Shown one piece after another: positions 1-5,384 of a stretch of DNA of 5,384 nucleotides (position 1 is its first letter; each line of letters begins with the position of its first letter). This DNA is from a bacterium. GTDB taxonomy: Bacteria > Verrucomicrobiota > Verrucomicrobiae > Opitutales > Opitutaceae. Under the pieces are notes generated by a model. That model ran no database searches and was not told where the DNA came from. It saw only the letters and a list, made by a program, of their open reading frames with translations. The translations under genes were made by a program, and so were the position numbers. The stretch lies in NCBI GenBank assembly GCA_021780625.1, contig JAJXYI010000503.1, forward strand, positions 1 through 5,384. The letters are read 5' to 3'.

Positions 1-727
1 CATCCTGTCCTCGGCCCTCGCCGAAACCCGCGGGCTCGACCACGACTCCGCCCGCTGGAGCATCTTCCTGGCGAACCACGACCAGGAGCGCACGCTCACC
101 CAACTCGGCGGCGACCGCGCAAAGGCCCGCCTGGCGGCCGAGCTCGAATTCTCCCTGCCCGGCGTGCCCTTCGTCTACTACGGCGAGGAGATCGGCATGC
201 GCGGGGCCAAGCCCGATCCGGACCTCCGCACTCCGATGCAGTGGACCGCCGCCGTGCCGAACGCCGGCTTCACCGCGCCGGACGTCCACCCCTGGCACCC
301 GGTGAACGCGGACTTCGCGCGCGTCAACGTCGCCCGGGAGGAGTCCTCCCCGGACTCCCTGCTCTCGCTCTACAAGCGCCTCATCCGCATGAACGCCGCC
401 TCCCCGGCCCTGCGACACGGCCGCCCGCTTCCGCTTTCCGGCGGGGGCCCGGGCGTGTATGCCGAGTTCCGCGAGGTCGGCGCGGATGCGGTCCTCGTGG
501 TCGCGAATCTGACCGCCAGGCCTGTCGTCTGCCCCGCATTCTCCCTCGCCTCGAGCGGCCTGTGCACCGGCGTGCGCGCCACCGAGGTGCTGCAGGGCGC
601 CGCGGTTTCGGCGCCCCAGCTCACACCCGGAGGCGGGTTCCGCGATTGGCGCCCGCTGCCCTCGCTTGCGGCGGAATCCGCCTACGTCGTGCGCTTCACG
701 GGCCCGGCCGCGGGCTCCGCGCCCTGA
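1..727 (+). CDS. GH13 alpha-amylase family glycoside hydrolase, C-terminal part (5' end outside window)
   Basis: The reading frame is open from base 2 and ends at TGA 725-727, giving 241 residues of the C-terminal part. The N-terminus lies left of the window. Near residues 22-30 it reads FLANHDQER, the GH13 conserved region IV, whose Asp (residue 27, codon 80-82) is the transition-state stabiliser. PGVPFVYYGEEIGM follows (start of the last barrel strand), then LRTPMQWT, typical of maltose/starch-active GH13 enzymes related to subfamily 36 and to alpha-glucosidases. The last ~90 residues look like the small beta-sandwich domain C. The catalytic nucleophile and acid/base should lie upstream and cannot be checked. 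Expected role: hydrolysis or transfer at alpha-1,4-glucosidic bonds; exact specificity is not decidable. The gene runs opposite to all the others, and its last 46 bp overlap the end of the NADH dehydrogenase gene. GH13 membership is secure; the subfamily is a guess. Confidence 0.93.
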   Translation, partial: ILSSALAETRGLDHDSARWSIFLANHDQERTLTQLGGDRAKARLAAELEFSLPGVPFVYYGEEIGMRGAKPDPDLRTPMQWTAAVPNAGFTAPDVHPWHPVNADFARVNVAREESSPDSLLSLYKRLIRMNAASPALRHGRPLPLSGGGPGVYAEFREVGADAVLVVANLTARPVVCPAFSLASSGLCTGVRATEVLQGAAVSAPQLTPGGGFRDWRPLPSLAAESAYVVRFTGPAAGSAP

Positions 728-2007
728 GGCGCCGGGGCGGGCTCGTGGCCGGTGATGAGCCGGGCGCCGCGACGGTAGGTAAAGTATGAATACGTCCAGT
801 GCATGAGCACAGAGATCCTGTTCCTGAACCCGATCAGGAACAGGATGTGCACGCACAGCCAGGCGGCCCACGCGGGCCAGCCGCCGAATTTCACCCGGCC
901 GATCTTCGCAACCGCCGCCGAACGCCCGATCGTGGCCATCGAGCCCTTGTCAAAATAGGCGAAGGGCCGGCGCTGGAACGCAGCTCCCGACCGGATCTCC
1001 CCGGCAATCGTGCCCGCAATGTGGCGCCCCATCTGCATCGCCGCCGGCGACACTCCCGGGACGGGGCGGCCCGAGGCGTCCGCAAGCGAAACGATGTCCC
1101 CGGCCGCAAACACCACAGGCCAGCCCGGCAGGCTGAGGTCCGTCTCGACGCGCAGCCGCCCCGCCCGGTCGGTCGGAACCCCAAGCATGCCCGCCAGCGG
1201 GACCGCCGACACCCCCGCCCCCCAGATCACGTTCGCCGCCGCCAGCCGCTCGCCCGAGGCCAGCTCGAGGCCACCCGCGTGGATCTCTTTGACCGCAACA
1301 CCCGTCCGCACCTCGACGCCAAGTCGCTTCAGCTGGCGTTCGGCCTTCGCCGAGAGATTCGGGGGAAATGCCGCCAGAACCCGCGGTCCACCCTCGACGA
1401 GGATCACTCGCGCCTTGGCCGGATCGATGCGGCGAAAATCTCGGCGAAGAACGGTCCGCGACAATTCCGCCAGCGCACCTGCCGTCTCCACACCGGTCGG
1501 CCCACCCCCCACGACCACCATCGTCATGAGCGTCCGTCGGCGGTCCTCGTCGTCCTCCACCTCCGCCTCCTCGAACGCGCTCAGTACCCGCCGTCGGATC
1601 GCCAGCGCATCGTCGATTGATTTCAACCCGGGGGCATGCGCGGCCCACGAGTCATGCCCGAAATAGCTGGTGCGCCCGCCCAGCGCGATCACCAGGTAGT
1701 CGTATCCCAGCACACCGCCCGCGTGCGTCACCTCACGGCGTCCAAGGTCGATCCCGGTGACGTCCGCCATCAGCACCGTCACATCCTTATGCTTCCTGAG
1801 GATCGAGCGCACCGGCTGCGCGATGTCCGGAGCCGCCAGCCCCGCCGTGGCAACCTGGTAAAGCAGGGGCTGGAAAAGGTGGTGATTTTGCCGGTCCAGC
1901 AGGGTGACGCGCGCCAGGCCGGACGGGAAGCGCTTGCAGAATGCGAGGCCGGCAAACCCGGCCCCGAGTACGACCACGTGCGGCTTGTCCGTGTGCGTCG
2001 GGTGCAT
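682..2007 (-). CDS. ndh: Type II NADH dehydrogenase (NDH-2), membrane-anchored FAD enzyme
   Basis: A 441-residue protein, of normal length for NDH-2, which oxidises NADH and reduces quinone at the cytoplasmic face of the membrane without pumping protons. Residues 11-20 form the FAD-binding Rossmann loop (VVVLGAGFAG). HHLFQPLLYQVATAGL at 42-57 is an NDH-2 signature. The second Rossmann motif, for NADH, is VVVGGGPTGVE at 164-174. VVFAAGD at 298-304 contacts FAD, with PAAMQMGRHIAG after it. The C-terminal WPAWAAWLCVHILFLIGFRNRI segment (about 377-398) is the usual amphipathic/hydrophobic membrane anchor. A Pro/Ala-rich tail ends at TAG 682-684. The start is uncertain: ATG at 2007 or in-frame GTG at 2016. 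An in-frame stop at 2023-2025 rules out anything longer, and neither start has a strong Shine-Dalgarno site. The gene lies 49 bp after the YeeE-rhodanese gene on the same strand, so co-transcription is possible but not shown. A relative such as a sulfide:quinone reductase is less likely because the usual paired redox cysteines are not seen. Confidence 0.93.
   Translation of the reverse strand: MHPTHTDKPHVVVLGAGFAGLAFCKRFPSGLARVTLLDRQNHHLFQPLLYQVATAGLAAPDIAQPVRSILRKHKDVTVLMADVTGIDLGRREVTHAGGVLGYDYLVIALGGRTSYFGHDSWAAHAPGLKSIDDALAIRRRVLSAFEEAEVEDDEDRRRTLMTMVVVGGGPTGVETAGALAELSRTVLRRDFRRIDPAKARVILVEGGPRVLAAFPPNLSAKAERQLKRLGVEVRTGVAVKEIHAGGLELASGERLAAANVIWGAGVSAVPLAGMLGVPTDRAGRLRVETDLSLPGWPVVFAAGDIVSLADASGRPVPGVSPAAMQMGRHIAGTIAGEIRSGAAFQRRPFAYFDKGSMATIGRSAAVAKIGRVKFGGWPAWAAWLCVHILFLIGFRNRISVLMHWTYSYFTYRRGARLITGHEPAPAPQGAEPAAGPVKRTT
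815..846 (-). repeat. Perfect 13-bp inverted repeat with 6-nt loop inside ndh
   Basis: Arms 815-827 (ATCCTGTTCCTGA) and 834-846 (TCAGGAACAGGAT) are exact reverse complements, separated by ACCCGA. The ndh transcript could form a 13-bp stem here. It falls in the codons for the conserved ILFLIGFRNRI membrane-anchor segment. No T-run follows on either strand, so it does not look like an ordinary intrinsic terminator. Whether it has a function is open. Confidence 0.6.
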
Positions 2008-2056
2008 GAGACCCACTAACGGTCATCATGCACCGGGTTTCAAGTTGGGCGCTCGC

Positions 2057-3325
2057 TCAGCAGCCCTCACGCGCCGCCCGTTTTTTCGGGCGCGCCATGT
2101 CGGGTGCCGCCGGCGGCGCGATCGGCGCCACCATGGCCGGAGCGGGTTCGATCGGCTGGACCGAAGAGGCCCCCGCCGCGCGCGGCGTGCCGCCCAGATA
2201 ACGGCTGACCGCCGCACGTTTCTCGAACGCCGCCGCCTCCAGCGCCGTCGGCTTCGCAGGCCTCACGGGATAAAGGACCTGGTCCTTCCAGGCGTTGAGC
2301 CCGCCCGCGAGAATGTACGCGGCCCGATCGCCCGTTGCCCGGAGGATGAACCAGGCCTGGGCAGCCTGGAGGTCGGAATCGGAATACAGCACCACTTTGT
2401 CGTCGCTCGACACCGAGTCGGGGGCGAGCGCGGCGAGGGGAATGTTCTCCGCTGACGGGATGTGGTAGGCCGCATACTCCGCCGCCGGACGCAGGTCGAT
2501 GATCCGAAACTCCTGCGTTCCCTTGACGATCGAGTCGGCGAGATCGCCCGGCGACACCTTCACGACGCCGCGACCCGCGCTGAGGGCGAGGGCACGCGGA
2601 TCGATCGAAACGGTGTTGCCCCGATACGGATCGCCCCCCACCAGCGCAAAGAGCCCCAGCACCAACAGCCCGAGCGCCAGGATCCGCGCCGGCGTCAGCC
2701 GGCGAGTGGACTCGAGCAGCCCACCTGTCGTGCCCGCGCTGCCGTCGCCGAACTTCCGTTCGGCCCACTCGGCCGCAACGAACGCCGCCAGCGCCATCAC
2801 CACCACCGCGAACACCAGCAGACCGTAGGGAATATCGAAATACTTCGCGATCGTCAGGTGCCCCATTGGAGTCATCGTCGCGAAGGACTGGATTTTTGGA
2901 TACACCTCGCCGAATCCGACCAGGCCGGCAAACATGCCCGCGACATAGACCATGCCGTCCACGCGTCCCGTGGACGCCGACACGCACGAGGTGCCGGGAC
3001 AGTAGCCGCCAACCACGAACCCCATGCCGAGAAGCAGGCCGCCCACGATGTCGGGCACCAGCAGGGTCGGCACGAGATACACCTTGGAGAGATCGAGGAA
3101 ACCGACGCGCGAAAGGGCATACACGCCGACCATCGCGGTGACGATCGCCGTGAACATGACCTTCAGCACCCGCAGGTCCTGGAAGTAGAACTGAGCGGCG
3201 AGCTTGCGCGCATTGCCGAAACCGGCGCGCTCCAGGATGAACCCGAAGCCGATGCCGATGACGAAGGCGACCACGAGGCTGGCCTCGGTGCCAAACATGC
3301 CGAATTTGAAGAATGGTGCGATCAT
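2057..3325 (-). CDS. YeeE/YedE-family sulfur transporter half fused to a rhodanese-like domain lacking the catalytic Cys
   Basis: A 422-residue protein. Residues 1-190 are a YeeE/YedE (DUF395, sulf_transp) membrane domain with hydrophobic segments near 14-32, 52-72, 83-107, 125-141 and 167-185. Its family motif GGYCPGTSC holds Cys109 and Cys114; in the TsuA thiosulfate transporter, such cysteines pass thiosulfate through the membrane. A further helix (about 213-230) leads to a rhodanese-like domain (about 252-353) with FRIIDLRPAAEY, YHIPSAENIPL and AYILAGGLNAW. The active-site loop, which normally starts with Cys, reads VVLYSDSD, with Ser315 (codon TCC, 2381-2383) in the Cys position, so sulfurtransferase activity is unlikely. 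The tail from 380 is Pro/Ala-rich, then basic (ARPKKRAARE), ending in Cys. The start at ATG 3323-3325 fits the membrane domain, has AGGAGG 8 nt upstream, and overlaps the previous stop as ATGA. An upstream in-frame extension to 3445 lies inside the preceding gene and is rejected. The transported compound (thiosulfate, polysulfide or another) is unproven. Confidence 0.9.
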   Translation of the reverse strand: MIAPFFKFGMFGTEASLVVAFVIGIGFGFILERAGFGNARKLAAQFYFQDLRVLKVMFTAIVTAMVGVYALSRVGFLDLSKVYLVPTLLVPDIVGGLLLGMGFVVGGYCPGTSCVSASTGRVDGMVYVAGMFAGLVGFGEVYPKIQSFATMTPMGHLTIAKYFDIPYGLLVFAVVVMALAAFVAAEWAERKFGDGSAGTTGGLLESTRRLTPARILALGLLVLGLFALVGGDPYRGNTVSIDPRALALSAGRGVVKVSPGDLADSIVKGTQEFRIIDLRPAAEYAAYHIPSAENIPLAALAPDSVSSDDKVVLYSDSDLQAAQAWFILRATGDRAAYILAGGLNAWKDQVLYPVRPAKPTALEAAAFEKRAAVSRYLGGTPRAAGASSVQPIEPAPAMVAPIAPPAAPDMARPKKRAAREGC

Positions 3326-3858
3326 AGCCACTGCCTCCTGAAGAAGTAGGCCAGCGCGTAGGCGCCGGCAAAAACGCAGATCATGAATGCCCAGCTGCCC
3401 AGATTGAGCACGGCTCCCCCGGTGAGCGCCTGCCCACTCGTGCAACCGAGCGCGAGCTTGGCGCCGATCATCATCATCGCGCCACCGACGAAGGCCCCCG
3501 CCAGGCGCCAGCCGTTGGAGACGCGCGGGCCCTTCTCAATCTTGACCGCGATCCGGTTGGCGAGCGCGCCCGAGAGCAATCCTCCAACGAACACGCCGAG
3601 GACCTCGAAGACCAGCCAGTCCTTCAGAGGATTGGAACTCCCGTCGCCGAAATATTCGGAATAGAACGCGTTGTGCTGCACGTGCGCCGGGGCGACCGCA
3701 TGCATCGCGACGGCCGTCACGCTGCCAAAGGCACCCGACGCGCCGAGCCCGCGGCCCATCACGACAAACGAGGCGAGGAGAACGAGCCCGAGCAGGAAAC
3801 CCGCCAGATACGGGTTCCAGTAGGGTTTCGGAGGATGTGTTTCAGGAGCTGAGTTCAT
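3322..3858 (-). CDS. YeeE/YedE-family membrane protein (small partner half of a sulfur transporter)
   Basis: A 178-residue integral membrane protein of the YeeE/YedE (DUF395) family. The cytosolic-looking N-terminus PPKPYWNPYLAG leads into a first helix (about 17-35) and a GRGLGASGAF motif. More hydrophobic segments lie near 81-104, 118-137 and 144-172. GCTSGQALTGG carries Cys139 and is the counterpart of the GCTSGH-type motif in this family. The protein is half the size of fused transporters such as TsuA, and the gene directly after it encodes the half with the CPGTSC motif. The two probably form one heteromeric transporter, like the paired PmpA/PmpB-type genes of other bacteria. The start at ATG 3856-3858 is preferred over an in-frame TTG at 3873 because AAAGGA lies 6 nt before it. 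The gene starts 11 bp after the NrfD-type gene and shares ATGA with the next one, so translational coupling and 1:1 production are likely. Family is certain; substrate is inferred. Confidence 0.9.
   Translation of the reverse strand: MNSAPETHPPKPYWNPYLAGFLLGLVLLASFVVMGRGLGASGAFGSVTAVAMHAVAPAHVQHNAFYSEYFGDGSSNPLKDWLVFEVLGVFVGGLLSGALANRIAVKIEKGPRVSNGWRLAGAFVGGAMMMIGAKLALGCTSGQALTGGAVLNLGSWAFMICVFAGAYALAYFFRRQWL
3334..3339 (-). promoter_or_regulatory. Shine-Dalgarno site of the YeeE-rhodanese gene
   Basis: The minus strand reads AGGAGG here, 8 nt before the ATG at 3323-3325 and inside the end of the preceding YeeE/YedE gene. It fixes the start of the rhodanese fusion at residue MIAPFF rather than at any of the upstream in-frame codons. 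With the ATGA overlap it supports coupled translation of the two transporter halves. Confidence 0.85.
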
Positions 3859-3864
3859 GGGAAA

Positions 3865-3870
3865 TCCTTT
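3865..3870 (-). promoter_or_regulatory. Shine-Dalgarno site of the small YeeE/YedE gene
   Basis: The minus strand reads AAAGGA, 6 nt before the ATG at 3856-3858, overlapping by one base the stop codon of the NrfD-type gene. It favours this ATG over the in-frame TTG at 3871-3873, which would have to be served from inside the upstream coding end. Confidence 0.7.
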
Positions 3871-4910
3871 CAAAAGCCCGCGATGCGGGGCCAGTGGCTC
3901 GCCTGGCCCGCGTAGACCAGCACGAACCGGAGAACCAGGCCGCCCACCAGCACCAGCAGCGCCGGAATCATCGTCGGCCGGATGCGGTTCGCCGCCTGCA
4001 GTCCCTGCAAAATCAGCGGAATCACGAGACCCGATCCCACCACGAACACCCAGAACACCGCCGCGTAGGGACCGGTCAGCAGCAGCGCCGCCGCGTCGTG
4101 CCCGGCAGCCGACGAGCCGGAGAGGTTGATCAGGAAAAGCATCAGGATCGACAGCTCGATTGTCAGGAATCCGTTGTCGGCGTGCGCCAGCTTCACCGCG
4201 CCTTCGTGCTCACCGTGCTTCGGACGGATCCACCCCACCATCGATGCCACCAGGAAATCGCCGTAGCTGTTGTCCTCCCCTTTCTCGATGTGGGTGAGCA
4301 TGTGCAGCGTCGCCGCCCCCGTCGAAAGCCCGGAGAATAGAAACAGGGGACCGAGCAACGCACTGCTCCATAGCGGACGCGCGGCGAGCGAACTCAGGAG
4401 GATGCCCGTGTAGATGCCCAGTCCCGCGCCGAGCGCGATGTTCGCAAATCCGATGAGATTGACCACGCCCGAGCGCGAGCGCATGACCGCCGCCACCCCG
4501 GCCACCGCCGGATAACGAGCCGCCAGCCTGGGCTGCGCCTCCCGGAAATTCAGCAACGCCGATGCGATAAGAACCGGATACACCAGCAGCAGGATCCACG
4601 AGCCCCACGACATCGGCGACGTCACCTCGAACGTCATGTACAGGCGCCAGACATCGATCTTGTGCTCCAGATCGAAAAACAGCGCCAGCATGCCGAGGCT
4701 CAGCAGCACCACGCTCAGCACCGGGGCCGTCACGTAGTGCCCATGCGGCCGGTCGGTGTCGTAACGATCGCGGATGATGTGGTAACCCGAGAGGATCATC
4801 AGCCCCGCGACCAGCCCGCCGAGAAACAGGTACACTGGGATCTGCCAGGACCAGATGTGCATCGCCGGATCGACCAGCGGATTGTGCTTGAGAGTGAATA
4901 GTTCGGTCAT
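3870..4910 (-). CDS. NrfD/PsrC-type polytopic membrane subunit of a quinone-linked oxidoreductase
   Basis: A 346-residue protein of the NrfD/PsrC family: the membrane subunit that exchanges electrons between the quinone pool and a partner [4Fe-4S] protein in polysulfide, tetrathionate and similar reductases. Signatures are WSWQIPVYLFLGGLVAG (21-37) in the first helix and SPMSWGSWILLLVYP (98-112) in the third. DLEHKIDVWRLY sits between helices 2 and 3, and GIYTGILLS (165-173) lies in the fourth. Eight hydrophobic segments can be placed near 23-43, 60-80, 103-121, 148-172, 180-205, 247-265, 275-301 and 312-334, as expected for PsrC-like proteins. No haem or Fe-S motif is visible. The ATG start at 4908-4910 has GGAGG 5 nt upstream, within the 12-bp gap after the Fe-S gene. 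The order Fe-S subunit then NrfD is standard for these complexes. The substrate of the full enzyme is set by the catalytic subunit, which is not in the window, so psrC, ttrC or nrfD cannot be assigned. Confidence 0.93.
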   Translation of the reverse strand: MTELFTLKHNPLVDPAMHIWSWQIPVYLFLGGLVAGLMILSGYHIIRDRYDTDRPHGHYVTAPVLSVVLLSLGMLALFFDLEHKIDVWRLYMTFEVTSPMSWGSWILLLVYPVLIASALLNFREAQPRLAARYPAVAGVAAVMRSRSGVVNLIGFANIALGAGLGIYTGILLSSLAARPLWSSALLGPLFLFSGLSTGAATLHMLTHIEKGEDNSYGDFLVASMVGWIRPKHGEHEGAVKLAHADNGFLTIELSILMLFLINLSGSSAAGHDAAALLLTGPYAAVFWVFVVGSGLVIPLILQGLQAANRIRPTMIPALLVLVGGLVLRFVLVYAGQASHWPRIAGF

Positions 4911-4915
4911 GGCGG

Positions 4916-4920
4916 CCTCC
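4916..4920 (-). promoter_or_regulatory. Shine-Dalgarno site of the NrfD-type gene
   Basis: GGAGG on the minus strand, 5 nt before the ATG at 4908-4910, lying wholly in the 12-bp gap between the Fe-S and NrfD-type genes. It confirms the start and the tight operon spacing. Confidence 0.75.
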
Positions 4921-4922
4921 GG

Positions 4923-5384
4923 TCAGGTGAGATAATAGATCTTCGGTTTCGTCCCCGCTTCAGGCAGGAGCGTGTGGTAGCGCCTCGAGGCGAGGAGCTG
5001 GTTGACCCTGCTCAGCGGATCGTCGATGTCGCCGAAGGTCATGCAGTGGGTCGGGCAGACCGACACGCAGGCCGGGTCGAGGCCCTTCTCCACGCGATGG
5101 ATGCAGAACGTGCACTTGTCGGCATATCCCTCGGGATTGATGAACCGCGCGTCGTAGGGGCAGGCGCCAAGGCAGGCCTTGCAGCCAATGCACTTCTCGT
5201 GCGTCACCAGCACCACTCCGCCCGGCTCGTGCACGTGGCTCGCCCCGGTCGGGCAGCAGTGCACGCACGGCGGGTTGTCGCAGTGGTTGCAGCGTTCCGA
5301 GCGCAACTCCAGGTTGATCGTCGGGAATCCGCCGCGCGCCTCCTCGGTCACCCAGTCCCGGCAGTAACCCTCGGGAACGGAGTT
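4923..5384 (-). CDS. [4Fe-4S] ferredoxin-type electron-transfer subunit (PsrB/NrfC/TtrB type), C-terminal part
   Basis: The frame is open through the right edge and ends at TGA 4923-4925; 153 C-terminal residues are visible. It starts in ..VPEGYCRDWV, a stretch usually found between the first and second cluster motifs, so the N-terminus and first four cysteines are outside. Three cysteine groups remain: CNHCDNPPC-VHCCP (32-45), CIGCKACLGACP (65-76) and CTFC-x11-CVSVCP (91-111). With the missing group this makes the four [4Fe-4S] clusters usual for this class. The protein would pass electrons between a catalytic, often molybdopterin-containing, subunit and the NrfD-type protein encoded 12 bp downstream. 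Two cysteines beyond the canonical set stand out: Cys43, next to Cys44, and Cys114 in CPTHC. An internal GTG at 5349-5351 could be mistaken for a start but would leave the protein without its first cluster. Family is secure; the named homologue is not. Confidence 0.93.
   Translation of the reverse strand, partial: NSVPEGYCRDWVTEEARGGFPTINLELRSERCNHCDNPPCVHCCPTGASHVHEPGGVVLVTHEKCIGCKACLGACPYDARFINPEGYADKCTFCIHRVEKGLDPACVSVCPTHCMTFGDIDDPLSRVNQLLASRRYHTLLPEAGTKPKIYYLT

Noticed and set aside
719..732. GCGCC-CTGA-GGCGC stem at the end of the amylase gene as a terminator
   Set aside because: Only 5 bp, with no T-run on either strand; transcription ends cannot be assigned from it.
799..1620. Long open frame of 273 codons on the + strand opposite ndh
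   Set aside because: It is rich in Arg, Pro and His with no recognisable domain, as expected for an antisense shadow of a GC-rich gene; the minus-strand NDH-2 explains the region fully.
2008..2056. Promoter for ndh in the 49-bp gap
   Set aside because: No convincing -35/-10 pair is visible on the minus strand, and the gap is short enough for readthrough from the upstream genes.
2075..2092. CGCCCG-T6-CGGGCG hairpin as an intrinsic terminator
   Set aside because: The T-run is the loop, not the tail after the stem, and it lies in frame in the basic C-terminus before the stop; no U-tract follows on the minus strand.
2956..2976. 8-bp inverted repeat with 5-nt loop (CGTCCACG/CGTGGACG)
   Set aside because: Short, GC-rich and inside the codons for the STGRVDG stretch; such stems are expected by chance in DNA of this composition.
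2462..3349. Open frame of 295 codons on the + strand opposite the YeeE-rhodanese gene
   Set aside because: Low-complexity Arg/His/Glu/Gln-rich translation without motifs and no supporting start context; the opposite strand encodes a clear two-domain protein.
3326..3445. 40-residue N-terminal extension of the YeeE-rhodanese protein
   Set aside because: It would lie inside the preceding YeeE/YedE gene in another frame, has a polar Arg-rich sequence foreign to the family, and the ATG at 3325 has a strong AGGAGG and an ATGA overlap.

Overview
The window is GC-rich DNA (by eye roughly two thirds G+C) and is almost fully coding. It reads as a chromosomal segment of a Gram-negative-type bacterium. 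The gene mix (membrane-anchored NDH-2, NrfD/PsrC-type redox module, YeeE/YedE pair, GH13 amylase) would suit a carbohydrate-degrading anaerobe or facultative organism such as an Opitutaceae-like verrucomicrobium. That taxonomic guess is an inference with low confidence; no taxon-specific marker is present.

Layout. On the + strand, 1-727 holds the 3' end of a GH13 (alpha-amylase family) glycoside hydrolase gene. All the rest is on the - strand and is read from the right edge leftwards: the C-terminal part of a four-cluster [4Fe-4S] electron-transfer subunit (PsrB/NrfC/TtrB type, 4923 to beyond 5384), an eight-helix NrfD/PsrC-type quinone-interacting membrane subunit (3870-4910), a small YeeE/YedE membrane protein (3322-3858), a second YeeE/YedE protein fused to a C-terminal rhodanese-like domain (2057-3325), and a type II NADH dehydrogenase (682-2007). 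Gaps in the first four genes are 12 bp, 11 bp and a 4-bp ATGA overlap, with good Shine-Dalgarno sites, so they look like one operon. The NDH-2 gene follows after 49 bp and could be its last member. It meets the amylase gene tail to tail with a 46-bp coding overlap.

How the genes may work together. The Fe-S and NrfD proteins are two parts of a CISM-type membrane redox enzyme of the polysulfide/thiosulfate/tetrathionate reductase class. The catalytic molybdopterin subunit is not in the window and would be expected upstream, beyond 5384. The two YeeE/YedE proteins carry the Cys motifs of the thiosulfate-transporter (TsuA-like) family, one motif per protein, and would move a sulfur compound across the inner membrane. 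The rhodanese-like domain lacks the catalytic cysteine, with Ser in its place, so it is more likely a sulfur-binding or regulatory module than a sulfurtransferase. NDH-2 would feed electrons from NADH into the quinone pool that an NrfD-type subunit uses. The whole can be read as a candidate sulfur-respiration/sulfur-transport locus; its substrate cannot be decided from this sequence.

There is no stretch over 300 bases without a gene. I see no tRNA, rRNA, CRISPR array, insertion sequence or convincing promoter. The most unusual non-coding-type signal is a perfect 13-bp inverted repeat with a 6-nt loop inside the NDH-2 gene (815-846).
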